Source: Thermoanaerobaculia bacterium (GTDB lineage Bacteria > Acidobacteriota > Thermoanaerobaculia > Multivoradales > JAIOJS01). From it: 64,000 nucleotides of DNA. The stretch covers positions 1-64,000 of the forward strand of contig JAUIDB010000015.1 of the NCBI GenBank assembly GCA_030429235.1, read 5' to 3'. Position numbers and translations under genes: made by a program. Shown piece after piece: positions 6,618 through 16,449 of this stretch. Position 1 is the first letter of the stretch. Every line of letters begins with the position of its first letter. A model generated the notes under the pieces. That model searched no databases, was not told the DNA's origin, and worked only from the letters and a program-made list of their open reading frames with translations.

Positions 6618-9600
6618 ATGACGCCCCCTGATTCTCTCCAGCTCTTCCACCCCGTCGTGCGCACCTGGTTCGGGTTGCGCTACGGTCGACCGACCCCGGT
6701 CCAGCAGGGGGCCTGGCCGATCATCGCGGCCGGTAGCCATCTGTTGGCCACGGCCCCCACGGGCTCGGGCAAGACGCTGGCGGCGTTTCTCTGGGCGCTG
6801 GACCGTTTGATGACCGGAGCCTGGGAGTCAGGCCGAGTCCGCGTCCTGTACATCTCGCCTCTGAAGGCCCTGAACAACGACATCCAGCGCAATCTCCTGG
6901 AGCCGCTGGGCGAGTTGGAGCAGGCCTTCGAGGAAGCCGGGGTGCCGTATCGAGTTCCCCGCGTGGCGACCCGCAGCGGCGACACGCCCTCCTCGGAACG
7001 CCAGCGGATGGTGCGGCGACCACCCGAGATCCTGATCACCACGCCGGAGAGCCTCAACATCCTCCTCACCTCACAGGGGGGCCGCAGCATGCTCGAAGGG
7101 CTGGAGACGGTCATCCTCGACGAAGTCCACGCCGTCGTCTCGGGCAAGCGGGGCACCCACCTGGTCACGGCGGTGGACCGGCTGGTCCTGCTGTCCGGTG
7201 AGTTCCAGCGACTCGCCCTGTCGGCCACGGTGCGACCGATCGAGCCGATCGCGCGATTCGTCGCCGGGTGGCGGCTCGACCGGCGGGGCGACACGCTGGC
7301 CTACGAGCCGCGACCGATCGAGCTGCTCGAGGGAACCAGCGACAAACGCTACGAGGTCCAGGTCGATTTTCCCAACGTGCCACCGCAGGGAGCGGGACGA
7401 GCCACGGGCGGGGTCGAACGCCCGACGATTCCGATTCCCAGGGCTCGCCGGGCGGACCCCGAGAGCCAACCTCCGGCCACCGAGATGGACCCGGATCTAC
7501 TCTGGGCCCAACTGACCCGGCGCCTGAAGGCGATCGTCAAGCGCAATCGCTCGACGCTGATCTTCGCCAACAGTCGTCGGCTGGCCGAACGGGTGGCCCA
7601 CTTGATCAACGAGGGCGAGCCCACCGACCTGGTCTACTCACACCACGGTTCGTTGTCTCGCGAGATCCGCACCACGGTGGAAGAGCACTTCAAGGCGGGC
7701 AAGTTGGCGGGCATCGTGGCGACCAATTCGCTGGAGATGGGGATCGACATCGGCGACCTCGACGAGGTGGTGCTGCTGCAGACACCCTTCTCCATCGCGT
7801 CGGCCATCCAGCGGATCGGGCGCGCCGGTCATGCCGTGGGCGAGGTCAGTCGGGGCACCTTCCACCCCCTGTTCGGCCGCGACCTGATCGCGGCCACCGT
7901 GATGTCGCGCGCGGTGGCCGACCATGACCTCGAACCGATCCGTCCGGTCCGAGGGGCGCTCGACGTCCTGGCCCAGGTCATCCTTTCGATGACCAGCGCC
8001 GAAGAGTGGCCGGTCGACGCACTCTACGAACAGATCCGGACCAGCGAGCCCTACCATCGACTGTCGCGGCGCCACTTCGATCTCGTGCTCGAGATGCTGG
8101 CGGGACGGTATGCCGCCACTCGCCTGCGCGAGCTCACCCCGCGATTGCACTGGAACCGACTGGAGGGCACGGTGCGGGCCCGCCGCGGGGCGACGCACCT
8201 GCTCTACACCTCGGGCGGCACCATCCCCGACCGGGGCTACTACCAGCTCCGACTCCAGGGTTCGCTCGACCGCATCGGGGAGCTGGACGAAGAGTTCGTC
8301 TGGGAGCGCAAGATCAACGACCGTTTCGCCCTCGGCACCCAGACCTGGCGCGTCGTCCAGATCACCCACCAGGACGTCATCGTGACCCCCGCCGGCGGAC
8401 CGGCCGGCCTCGCCCCATTCTGGCGCGGCGAGGTGCAGGCGCGCGACGCCCATCTCGCCGACCGACTGGGCAGCTTCCTGGAGTGGGCCGAAGGGCGCCT
8501 GTCCGAGCGGGGGCGCGAGGCCGGCTCGCTGCGTCGGGCGCTGCTCTCGGAGTACCCGCTCGCCGAGAACGCAGCCGACACCCTGCTGCAGCTCCTCGAG
8601 GCGCAACGAGCCGCCACCGGCAGCGCCCTACCCCATCGCCGCCACCTGTTGGTGGAACGGGTTCGGGATCCGCAGAAGGCGACGGCCGCCGCGACGATCA
8701 TCCTCCACACCGGCTGGGGGGGCCGGGTCAACCGTCCTTTCGCCCTCGCCTTGGCCGCCGCCTGGGAGGAGCGCTTCGGCACCATCGTCGACGTCACTCA
8801 GGACGATGATGGCGTGATGATCAACGCCCCCCACGAGGTCGCGAGTGCGGAACTGCTCGACCTCGTGCCCGGGGAGCGCATCGAGGTTCTGCTGCGCGCA
8901 CGCCTCGAGACCAGCGGTTTCTTCGGGGCCCGCTTCCGCGAGAACGCCGGGCGCTCCCTGCTCCTACCTCGGGCTGGTTTCGCTCGCCGCGTTCCTCTCT
9001 GGCTCAATCGTCAGCGGGCCAAGAAACTCCTCGAGAACGTCGCCGCGTCTCAGGACTTCCCGGTCGTGCTCGAAACCTGGCGTACTTGCCTCCAGGACGA
9101 GTTCGATCTCGAGGCGCTGCGGGCTCGGCTGGAGGAACTGGCCCACGGTCAGGTCGAGGTCACCGATTGTGTGACCACGGCCCCGTCGCCCTTTGCGGCC
9201 GGGCTCTCCTGGAACCTCACCAGCCAGTTGATGTACGAAGACGATCGGCCGGAAGGCGGTGCCGGAAGCGCCCTGGGGATGAACCTCCTGCGGGACCTGA
9301 TCGATGCCAGCGACCTGTCGGCCCGAGTCCAGGCCGAGGCCGGGGAGGAGTTGCGGGCGAAACTGCAGCGGATCGCTCCGGACTACGCTCCCCGACCGGG
9401 GGTCGAACTGGTCGAATGGGTGAAGGAACGTCTGCTGCTGTCGGCGCTGGAGTGGGACGAACTCGTCGACGCAGTGGCCCGCGACGCCGGGTGTTCTCGG
9501 GCCGACATCCTGGCTCATCCCGAGGTCGGCGAGCGCCTGGTGGCTCTGGTGGCCGAGGAAGGTAGCGATACCGACGAGCCGCAGTGGATCCTGGCTCTGG

Positions 9601-11336
9601 AGTCGCTCCGGGCCTGGTGGCAGGCGCTGGCCCCCTCCCTGAGCGAAGCGGACCTCGTCGGCCGCATCCGACCGATTTCGAGTGCAGTCGAGAGTGCTCA
9701 CGAAACTCTCGACCTGACGAGGCTACCACCGTCCGAGGCGTCGTCTACCGACGTTCTCTCCCACTGGTTGTCGTTTTATCCCCCCCTGCCGAGCGAGGAA
9801 CTGGCCCGGCGACTGGGGAGTGAGATCGGAACGGTGCGAGCCGCACTCGAGCCGCTGACCGAAGACGGCTCGGTCGTCGAGGGACCGCTGGTGGCGGGCC
9901 ACGACGAACCCCACCTCTGCGACGCCGAGAATCTCGAGCGACTGCTGCGGCTAGCTCGACGCTCGCGCCAACCAAGCCTGGAGCCGATCCCCGTCGATCA
10001 GCTGCCCCACTTCCTCGCCGTCCACCAGGGTATCGCCCCCCAGGCGAGCGATGTCGATGGGCTCCAGGCCGCGCTCGAGACGCTGTTCGGCTACTCCGCT
10101 CCGGCCGCGACCTGGGAATCGGACCTGCTACCGGCCCGACTCGATCCCTACCGCTCGAGCTGGCTCGACAGCTTGATGCAGGAAGGCGAGCTGGTCTGGC
10201 ATGGCACTGGCGAGCGCAAACTGACCTTCCTCCTGCACTCGGACCTCGATCTGTTGGCGGTCTGGCAATCACCGGACGACTCGGAAGGTACGGAGGACGA
10301 GTCGGACGATCCCCACCTTGACCCCGAAGCAACCTCCGAGGGCCACCCTAACCCGCCCGCTGACTCACCTTCTCGCGCGTCCGACCCCACCCTCGATCCG
10401 GCGGCCATCGAGCGGTCTCTGATCGAGGCGCTGGGCCGCGGCGCCGCCCTGACGGTGGGCGAACTCGCTCGGGCGACGGCGCTCCGACCGAGTGACGTTG
10501 AGACCGGTCTCTGGCGCCTGGCCTGGCAGGGTCGCAGTAGCAACGACAGCTTCTCGGCGGTGCGGCGTGGCGTGAGTCGCAAGTTCCAGGCGACGTCACC
10601 CACTCCGCGCCCAACCTCGGGACGCGGGCGAACCCGTCGCACGCGGTGGCGCGGCACTCCGCCCCATGTCGGCCGCTGGATGCTCCTACCGGGTGGCGCC
10701 AGCGCCAAAGACAACGGTGAGGCGCCAGGACTGCTAGAGAACCAGGCGGCGGCGAGAGAACGAGCCCGTATCGTGCTTCACCGCTACGGGATCGTCTTTC
10801 GTTCGCTGTTGTCACGCGAGGCGCCCGGCTTTCGCTGGAGCGATCTATTCCCCTCGTTGCGCCTGATGGAGCTGTCGGGCGAGATCCTCTCGGGACACTT
10901 CTTCTCGGGGATCTCGGGCCCTCAGTTCGCGACCCGCCGCGCCGTCCGTACTCTGCGACGAGGCCTCCCCGAGGATCTGATCTACTGGATGTCGGCCCTC
11001 GACCCCGCTGCGCCCTGCGGTCTGGGGCTGACCTGGACGACCCCTCCACCCCGTCGACTGGCCGGCAATCACCTGGTCTACCAGGGATCGCGGCTGGCCC
11101 TGGTCTCGGAACGTCGGGGTCAGCGACTCACCTTCCACGTTCCGCCCGATCATCCCCACCTGGCCGACTACCTCGAGCCGCTCCGCCGACTCCTCGAGGC
11201 TCCGGGCCAGGCCTCGGTCGAAGTGGAAGAGATCAACGGCGAACCGGCCCGAGAGAGTCCTTACCGTTCGGGGTTGGCCGCCCACTTCCACCTTACGGCT
11301 GGGGCCCGGACCCTGCGTCTCTGGCGTCGCTATTGA
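6618..11336 (+). CDS. lhr: Lhr-type ATP-dependent helicase
   Basis: Large superfamily 2 DNA helicase of 1572 residues, close to the E. coli Lhr length (about 1540). Motif I is APTGSGKT (Lys52), motif II is ILDEVHAV (DEVH near 168), motif III is LSATVRP, and motifs V-VI are seen as ATNSLEMGIDIG and QRIGRAGHAVG. These are followed by the winged-helix and beta-barrel Lhr core and the long C-terminal extension. Lhr proteins translocate 3'-5' on DNA and are linked to repair. The segment about 1215-1265 is acidic and Pro/Ser-rich, probably a linker. The start ATG lies just after CGATCC with no clear ribosome site. The 3' end overlaps the convergent kinase gene by 44 bases. Confidence 0.92.
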   Translation: MTPPDSLQLFHPVVRTWFGLRYGRPTPVQQGAWPIIAAGSHLLATAPTGSGKTLAAFLWALDRLMTGAWESGRVRVLYISPLKALNNDIQRNLLEPLGELEQAFEEAGVPYRVPRVATRSGDTPSSERQRMVRRPPEILITTPESLNILLTSQGGRSMLEGLETVILDEVHAVVSGKRGTHLVTAVDRLVLLSGEFQRLALSATVRPIEPIARFVAGWRLDRRGDTLAYEPRPIELLEGTSDKRYEVQVDFPNVPPQGAGRATGGVERPTIPIPRARRADPESQPPATEMDPDLLWAQLTRRLKAIVKRNRSTLIFANSRRLAERVAHLINEGEPTDLVYSHHGSLSREIRTTVEEHFKAGKLAGIVATNSLEMGIDIGDLDEVVLLQTPFSIASAIQRIGRAGHAVGEVSRGTFHPLFGRDLIAATVMSRAVADHDLEPIRPVRGALDVLAQVILSMTSAEEWPVDALYEQIRTSEPYHRLSRRHFDLVLEMLAGRYAATRLRELTPRLHWNRLEGTVRARRGATHLLYTSGGTIPDRGYYQLRLQGSLDRIGELDEEFVWERKINDRFALGTQTWRVVQITHQDVIVTPAGGPAGLAPFWRGEVQARDAHLADRLGSFLEWAEGRLSERGREAGSLRRALLSEYPLAENAADTLLQLLEAQRAATGSALPHRRHLLVERVRDPQKATAAATIILHTGWGGRVNRPFALALAAAWEERFGTIVDVTQDDDGVMINAPHEVASAELLDLVPGERIEVLLRARLETSGFFGARFRENAGRSLLLPRAGFARRVPLWLNRQRAKKLLENVAASQDFPVVLETWRTCLQDEFDLEALRARLEELAHGQVEVTDCVTTAPSPFAAGLSWNLTSQLMYEDDRPEGGAGSALGMNLLRDLIDASDLSARVQAEAGEELRAKLQRIAPDYAPRPGVELVEWVKERLLLSALEWDELVDAVARDAGCSRADILAHPEVGERLVALVAEEGSDTDEPQWILALESLRAWWQALAPSLSEADLVGRIRPISSAVESAHETLDLTRLPPSEASSTDVLSHWLSFYPPLPSEELARRLGSEIGTVRAALEPLTEDGSVVEGPLVAGHDEPHLCDAENLERLLRLARRSRQPSLEPIPVDQLPHFLAVHQGIAPQASDVDGLQAALETLFGYSAPAATWESDLLPARLDPYRSSWLDSLMQEGELVWHGTGERKLTFLLHSDLDLLAVWQSPDDSEGTEDESDDPHLDPEATSEGHPNPPADSPSRASDPTLDPAAIERSLIEALGRGAALTVGELARATALRPSDVETGLWRLAWQGRSSNDSFSAVRRGVSRKFQATSPTPRPTSGRGRTRRTRWRGTPPHVGRWMLLPGGASAKDNGEAPGLLENQAAARERARIVLHRYGIVFRSLLSREAPGFRWSDLFPSLRLMELSGEILSGHFFSGISGPQFATRRAVRTLRRGLPEDLIYWMSALDPAAPCGLGLTWTTPPPRRLAGNHLVYQGSRLALVSERRGQRLTFHVPPDHPHLADYLEPLRRLLEAPGQASVEVEEINGEPARESPYRSGLAAHFHLTAGARTLRLWRRY

Positions 11337-13542
11337 GCACCGGGAGGCCGGTGGTCGTACGACGCAGTAGGCGTTCGACGGTGGCTCGCAGCACCTCTCG
11401 GGTCGGGGCCGAGCGGCGGTCGGTAGCGATCGAACGGAGGAGCTCGCGGCGCCGCTCATCCTCTCCGCCGTGGCCGGCAATGACGATCAGGGGGATGCCC
11501 TCGGCCTCCCCGGGTCCACCGACTTTGACCGCCAGGTCGAGCCCCCGCATATCGCCGATGAAGAGGTCGACCACCACCAGGGCTGGGGGCGGTCCGTCCA
11601 AGTGCTCTCGGGCCTCCTTGGCGCTCCAGGCGTGCACTACGTCGTGGCCACGATTGACCAGTTCCTTGCCCAGCACTTCGTGCGCTGCCGCGTCGTCGTC
11701 GACCACCAGAATCGTCCCGCCCTCGGGAGCGAAAGCCAGGACCTCCTCGACGCGGCGCTGAAGGCGCTCGAAGTCCAGCGGTTCGGTGAAGAACGAGTCC
11801 GCGGCCACACAGATCGCCGAGGTGTCGGCCGGTCCCAGACAACAGATGACGACCGGGATCTCCTTCGTCCGCTCGTCCCGTTCGAGCGCCTCGAGCACCT
11901 CCCACCCGTCCAACTCGCCTTCGGCCCGCACCATGACCACCACCAGGGCCGGGTTGCGGTTCCTGGCGAGCCCGAGCACGGCTTCGAGCGTCCGAGCCGG
12001 CAGTGGATCGCAGCGCGACTCGCGCAGCGCATCGACCCAGGCTTCCGCCGCCGCCGGATCACCGTCCGCCAAGACCACCGTCGGTCCCGACTCCTGCTGT
12101 CCCTCGGTGACTACCGAGCGATACCGGGTGGGCAGGATGACGTAAAAGGTGCTGCCCTCGCCCAGGCTGCTCTCGACCCAGACCCGACCATCGTGCATCT
12201 CCACGAAGGCGCGCACCAGGGTGAGTCCCAGTCCAGTGCCTTCGAAGCGGCGTCCGACCGACTCGTCGACCTGAACGAACTCCCCGAAGATCCGCTCCTG
12301 ATCCGCGGGCGAGATCCCGATCCCCTGGTCCTCGACCGACACCAGCACCGAGGGTTCGCCCAGGGGAGATTCCGCTAGCCCCAGGCGGCGGGCTCGCACC
12401 AGGACCTCGGCGTTGTCGGGCGAGAACTTCACCGCGTTCGACAGCAGGTTGTAGAAAACCTGCTTGGTCTTGATCGGGTCGACACAGATCACCGGGAGAT
12501 CCGAAGCGAACGCAAAGTCGACCTCGATGCCACGCCGCCCGGCGACGCCTCGCATCACGGCCCCTACGCCCTCGAGCAAAGCTTCGAGGCCGATCGGTTC
12601 CGGATGGATCTCGACCCGACCGGCCTCCACCTTGGAGAGGTCGAGAATCTCGTTGATCAGGGCCAGGAGATGTTGGCCCGAACTGTGGATGTGCTCGAGA
12701 AACCGGGCCTGCTTGTCGTCGAGGCCCTCGGTGTGGCTGCGCAAGACCTCCGAGAAGCCGATGATCGAGTTGAGCGGCGTGCGCAGTTCGTGGCTCATGT
12801 TGGCCAGGAAACGACTCTTCTCCTGCGTCCTCAGCTCGGCCTGGTCGCGCTCCTGTTCCCGCGCCTGCACCCGCGCCAGCATCTCGTTGAAGCCAGTGTA
12901 GAGGGTGCCGATCTCGTCGCGGTGCGCGTGCTGAAGCCGCAGCGAGTAGTCGCCCGTGAGACTGACTCGGCGCATGGTCGAGGCCAACTCCAGAATCGGC
13001 TCCGAGATCGGGCGCTGCAGCAGGTAGCCCGCTCCGATCGCGACCCCGAGCACGATCACGAGGGTCAGGAAGAGGATGCCGAGGTGGCGCCGGATCCGTC
13101 GACGCAGTGGTTCGGACGAGACCCGTACCACGATCGTTCCCAGGCGCTCCCCCTGGTGGAGAACGGGTTCGACGACCGTAATCCCGCCGCGGTCCACTTC
13201 GACTCCGGTCGCCAGGGTCATCGGCATCGCCGTCCCCTCTCCCCAGGACGCGAACAACACGCCGTCGAGATCGAAGAGGAACGCCGCCTCGACGTTGGGA
13301 ACGACCTCCATCTTCTGCAGGGTCTCGGTGGCCGAGACCGAGTCGAGGAAGACCAGTTCGGGCACCGCGTACTGGGCCACGACGCGAGCGAACAGCGTCG
13401 TGCTCTCGATCGCCTCGCGACGGAACCCACGGACGTCGCGGACCACGGTCGTGGCAAAGGCTGCGACCAGGGCCACGATGGTGATCAACGCGATGATCCC
13501 GACCAGCTTCTGCCGAATGGAGAGGTTGTGGAAGAAACTCAC
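11293..13542 (-). CDS. Hybrid sensor histidine kinase (CHASE8-like, HAMP, HisKA, two receivers)
   Basis: Membrane kinase of 749 residues. A first membrane helix at about 13-30, a periplasmic CHASE8-like sensor (about 31-150), a second membrane helix, HAMP (about 180-235), HisKA with His251 in NMSHELRTPLNSIIGF, and HATPase_c with N, G1 and G2 boxes (FYNLLSNAVKFSP, VEDQGIGI, GTGLGLTLV). Two receiver domains follow. The first (about 490-600) has lost its phosphoacceptor (VVVMVRAEG has Met at the Asp position). The second keeps the acidic pocket (VVDDD) and Asp659 (VVVDLFIGDM). Its start overlaps the yfiR-like stop by four bases, so the two are co-translated, and both sit beside a divergent TonB receptor, a recurrent three-gene sensing layout. 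Confidence 0.92.
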   Translation of the reverse strand: MSFFHNLSIRQKLVGIIALITIVALVAAFATTVVRDVRGFRREAIESTTLFARVVAQYAVPELVFLDSVSATETLQKMEVVPNVEAAFLFDLDGVLFASWGEGTAMPMTLATGVEVDRGGITVVEPVLHQGERLGTIVVRVSSEPLRRRIRRHLGILFLTLVIVLGVAIGAGYLLQRPISEPILELASTMRRVSLTGDYSLRLQHAHRDEIGTLYTGFNEMLARVQAREQERDQAELRTQEKSRFLANMSHELRTPLNSIIGFSEVLRSHTEGLDDKQARFLEHIHSSGQHLLALINEILDLSKVEAGRVEIHPEPIGLEALLEGVGAVMRGVAGRRGIEVDFAFASDLPVICVDPIKTKQVFYNLLSNAVKFSPDNAEVLVRARRLGLAESPLGEPSVLVSVEDQGIGISPADQERIFGEFVQVDESVGRRFEGTGLGLTLVRAFVEMHDGRVWVESSLGEGSTFYVILPTRYRSVVTEGQQESGPTVVLADGDPAAAEAWVDALRESRCDPLPARTLEAVLGLARNRNPALVVVMVRAEGELDGWEVLEALERDERTKEIPVVICCLGPADTSAICVAADSFFTEPLDFERLQRRVEEVLAFAPEGGTILVVDDDAAAHEVLGKELVNRGHDVVHAWSAKEAREHLDGPPPALVVVDLFIGDMRGLDLAVKVGGPGEAEGIPLIVIAGHGGEDERRRELLRSIATDRRSAPTREVLRATVERLLRRTTTGLPVLNSDARDAGSGPQP

Positions 13543-14126
13543 TGCGTCGAGCCCTCCACCAACCGCGCCAGCCGTAGAAGGCGTGAACTCAACTCGAGTC
13601 CGGCCTCGACTGCGGCAGACTCGTTCACCTCGAAGCCGATGCGGTCGTCGGCTACGAAGAGGTTGATCATCACACCCGCCTCAGCCCGTCCCGGGCGATC
13701 GGCGACGGTCAGGATCGGCCGTCCCTGCGCCTGGTCGAGAGCCAGGCTGAATTCCTCGTCGCTCAGAGCCCCGAGGAAGAGGAGTTCACAGTCGTCGAAG
13801 GCCGGAGTCTCCTCCGCCGCTGGTGGGGCCAACGGCTGCAGCCGGATCGGGCGATCCTCGATCTCGCGGCCCGACAGTGCCGCCTCGAGACTCGTCTCGA
13901 TGGGCGACTCGCCGTAGAGGCAAAGCAGGAACGGCGCCGGTTCCTCCGTCGAGGTCTCGGTAGGCCAGCGCACGAAACCGGCAAACCGCTCAATGAACTG
14001 GGCCTTGAGTTCGTACTCCGAGACCTGGACCCCCGACTCGGCGGCTCGCACGACGCCAGGCAACAGAATACCCAGGATCAGTGCCCAGGCCACCCAGTGG
14101 GGTCCTCGATATCTCCAGGCCATCAT
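13539..14126 (-). CDS. YfiR family periplasmic protein (DUF4154)
   Basis: A 195-residue exported protein with an N-terminal signal (WALILGILLPGVVRAAE). The body matches the YfiR/DUF4154 pattern: YELKAQFIERFAGFVRWP near the N-terminus, FLLCLYGESP, CELLFLGALSDEE, ILTVADRPGRAEAGVMINLFVADDRIGFEVN, and a helical tail ELSSRLLRLARLV. In Pseudomonas YfiR is a periplasmic repressor of the YfiN cyclase. In gene clusters like this one, a YfiR protein sits between a TonB receptor and a CHASE8 kinase, and a signal-relay role is a reasonable inference. It overlaps the kinase start by four bases. Confidence 0.88.
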   Translation of the reverse strand: MMAWRYRGPHWVAWALILGILLPGVVRAAESGVQVSEYELKAQFIERFAGFVRWPTETSTEEPAPFLLCLYGESPIETSLEAALSGREIEDRPIRLQPLAPPAAEETPAFDDCELLFLGALSDEEFSLALDQAQGRPILTVADRPGRAEAGVMINLFVADDRIGFEVNESAAVEAGLELSSRLLRLARLVEGSTQ

Positions 14127-14164
14127 CAGTAACTCTTTCAGGCTAACAGCTCACCGGTCGGCGG

Positions 14165-14201
14165 TAGACTCATCATAGCGCGCGGAGCAATGCTAGACTC
14201 A
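14165..14201. repeat. Direct repeat TAGACTCA in the divergent promoter region
   Basis: TAGACTCA occurs at 14165-14172 and again at 14194-14201, a spacing of 29 bases, in the 97-base gap between the divergently transcribed yfiR-like gene and the TonB receptor. The second copy is within TGCTAGACT, which resembles an extended -10 element for the receptor. The repeat could be an operator for a regulator of the triad, or chance. Confidence 0.3.
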
Positions 14202-14223
14202 AGGGGCAACCAGGGGAGGCAGG

Positions 14224-16449
14224 GTGGCGGGACGCAACCTACGAGCGACGACTGGAGCCGGCCGCGACACGCGAGCCAAGTCGTCCTTCGGCCTCACCAC
14301 CCTCTCGCTGCTGCTCCTCCTGGCCACGGTCAGCTGGGCCGACGGCGGCGATCGGCCGCTCGACGAGCTGACCCTGGAGGAACTGATGCAGGTCTCCGTC
14401 GCTTCGGCCTCGCGGATTGCCGTGCAACTCGACGAAGCCCCGGCGACCGTGATCGTCGTCGACCGGGCGCAGATCGCCGAGCAAGGGTACCGGGATCTAT
14501 CGGAGCTTCTGGCCGATCTCCCCGGCATGGACATCGTCCGTCCCTACGGCGCGACCTACCTGAAGAATTACTGGCGGGGTTTTCGCAGCTCGATCGGCTC
14601 ACCCTACCTCCTGATGCTCGACGGTACGGTGCTCAACCACCTCTACTTCAACACCACTGACGTCATGGTGGCCCTGCCGCTGACGAGCATCGAGCGGGTC
14701 GAGGTAGTCTACGGACCGGCCTCCTCGGTCTACGGGGCCAACGCTTTCATGGGTGTGGTCCACGTCATCAGCCGGCGGGATACCGACTACGCCACCGCCC
14801 GAGTCGAGGTAGCCGACGAGGAAAGCACCACCGTGGATGGAGCGGCCGCCTGGTCAGCGGGAGACTGGCGATTCCGCGCCGCCCTGCGCTTCTCCGAAGC
14901 CGAACTGGACCCGAGCCAGGCCGGGCGCTCGACCTATTCGGAGCCCGAACTGCTGCGCGAGCCTCGGCTGTGGGGGGGCTTTCTCGACGATCCGGACCTG
15001 GCCGGGCGCTTCTCCTCCCCGGAGCGTTTCGTCGGAGTCGATCTGCGGGCCATTCGCGGCGGCCTGGAACTGGCGCTGCAGACCTTCCAGACCCGCACCG
15101 GCTACGGGCTCGAGTACGCCTTCGATCAAGCCCAGCCCCACGCGACCTGGGATCGCTACGACCACTCCCTCTACGGAAGGTACTGCCACGATCTCGGCCC
15201 TCGGATCATGTCGACGACCTTCCTGCGCTACCGCGAGAGCGGCGTCGGTGATGCCTCGACCTTCGTCGAGGGGTTCGTGGGAGAGCGCGGTGGCGTTCCG
15301 ACCCGTCTGATCGACTTCTCCCGCTGGCACGCGGACAACTCCTCCCTCACGCTGTCGCAGGACTTTGACATCGAGTGGAGTGAGAAAACCGCCCTCAGCA
15401 CTGGGATTCGATTCGAACAGAAGGACCTCCAGAAGGCCTACGAGGTGATCTACGGGCCGAGCCTGCCGCCGGCCGAGGTCTTGCTATCCAACTACCCCTT
15501 CCCCGCTCGCCGCGACGTGGTGGGGCCACCCAACAATCGCATCGATACCGAAGAGCTGGGTCTCTACGTCCAGGCCCGCCACCAGTTGGCGCCGCGCCAC
15601 GCCGCCCATCTCGGCCTGCGATGGGACGATACGACTGCCTACGGGAGCGCCGCAACGGTCCGCCTGGGCTACGTGGGTACCTTCGGCCCCTGGATCTTCA
15701 AGGCGCTCTTCGGCGAGGGCTACCAAGAGCCGAACCCACGCGTGCTCTACGGCGGGTGGCGCGGTTCGGGTAGTGACCCGGAGCTGGATCCAGAGTCCTC
15801 GCAGACGACCGAAGTCTCGCTGAGCCATACCCGTCCCCGTCTGCGCCACGTACTCTCTCTGTACGAGGTCGAGAACCGGGACACGATCCTCAACCTGGCC
15901 GGTGGAGCCGACAACCTCGGTCGACGCCAGGTGAGCGGAGTCGACTACCACTTCGAGGCCTTGCCGATCTCCACCGCCGAACGACGCCTTCGCCTCTGGC
16001 TCTACTACACCCACCTGTTCGATGCCGACGAGGAGGAGTTCGACCCGCAACGCACCCTGCTTGGCGAGGTTCCGATCGGAGACGTGGCCCGCGATCAGCT
16101 CCACATCGGCGCCAGCACCCGCGTCGCGCCCTGGTCGGCCAGCCTGCAGGGACACTGGGTCGATGCCCGTGACACCGTCGCCAGCAACCCCATCGAGGAG
16201 ATCGACTCGTTCGCCACGTTCGATCTCGTCGTGCGCTACGAGCTCCCCGCCGAGTTCGAAGTCGGGGTTCGGGTAGCGAACCTGTTCGACGAGGCCTACT
16301 CGCACCCAGGAGTGCGGGGCGCCGCCGCGGGGGAGTCACCGGGCTTCTTCGACGCCCAGGGACTGTGGCAGGGCGCCGGCGGCTTCTTCAGTTCCTCGCT
16401 TCCCCAGCCCGGTCGACAGGTTGGGCTCCACCTGCGCTGGCGTCAGTAG
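14224..16449 (+). CDS. TonB-dependent outer-membrane receptor
   Basis: A 741-residue outer-membrane receptor. After the signal peptide (LLLLLATVSWADG) comes LDELTLEELMQVSVASASR, the N-terminal signature common in receptors paired with YfiR/kinase genes. The plug domain (about 60-165, with ATVIVVDRAQIAEQGYRDLSELLADLPGMDI and IERVEVVYGPASSVYGANAFMGVVHVISR) and a beta-barrel follow, ending in VRVANLFDEAYSHPG and the terminal strand GLHLRWRQ. The GTG start has GGGGAGG upstream. The ligand cannot be read from sequence. Divergent from yfiR and the hybrid kinase, it may report ligand to them or be controlled by them. Its 3' end overlaps the convergent creatininase gene by seven bases. Confidence 0.9.
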   Translation: MAGRNLRATTGAGRDTRAKSSFGLTTLSLLLLLATVSWADGGDRPLDELTLEELMQVSVASASRIAVQLDEAPATVIVVDRAQIAEQGYRDLSELLADLPGMDIVRPYGATYLKNYWRGFRSSIGSPYLLMLDGTVLNHLYFNTTDVMVALPLTSIERVEVVYGPASSVYGANAFMGVVHVISRRDTDYATARVEVADEESTTVDGAAAWSAGDWRFRAALRFSEAELDPSQAGRSTYSEPELLREPRLWGGFLDDPDLAGRFSSPERFVGVDLRAIRGGLELALQTFQTRTGYGLEYAFDQAQPHATWDRYDHSLYGRYCHDLGPRIMSTTFLRYRESGVGDASTFVEGFVGERGGVPTRLIDFSRWHADNSSLTLSQDFDIEWSEKTALSTGIRFEQKDLQKAYEVIYGPSLPPAEVLLSNYPFPARRDVVGPPNNRIDTEELGLYVQARHQLAPRHAAHLGLRWDDTTAYGSAATVRLGYVGTFGPWIFKALFGEGYQEPNPRVLYGGWRGSGSDPELDPESSQTTEVSLSHTRPRLRHVLSLYEVENRDTILNLAGGADNLGRRQVSGVDYHFEALPISTAERRLRLWLYYTHLFDADEEEFDPQRTLLGEVPIGDVARDQLHIGASTRVAPWSASLQGHWVDARDTVASNPIEEIDSFATFDLVVRYELPAEFEVGVRVANLFDEAYSHPGVRGAAAGESPGFFDAQGLWQGAGGFFSSSLPQPGRQVGLHLRWRQ

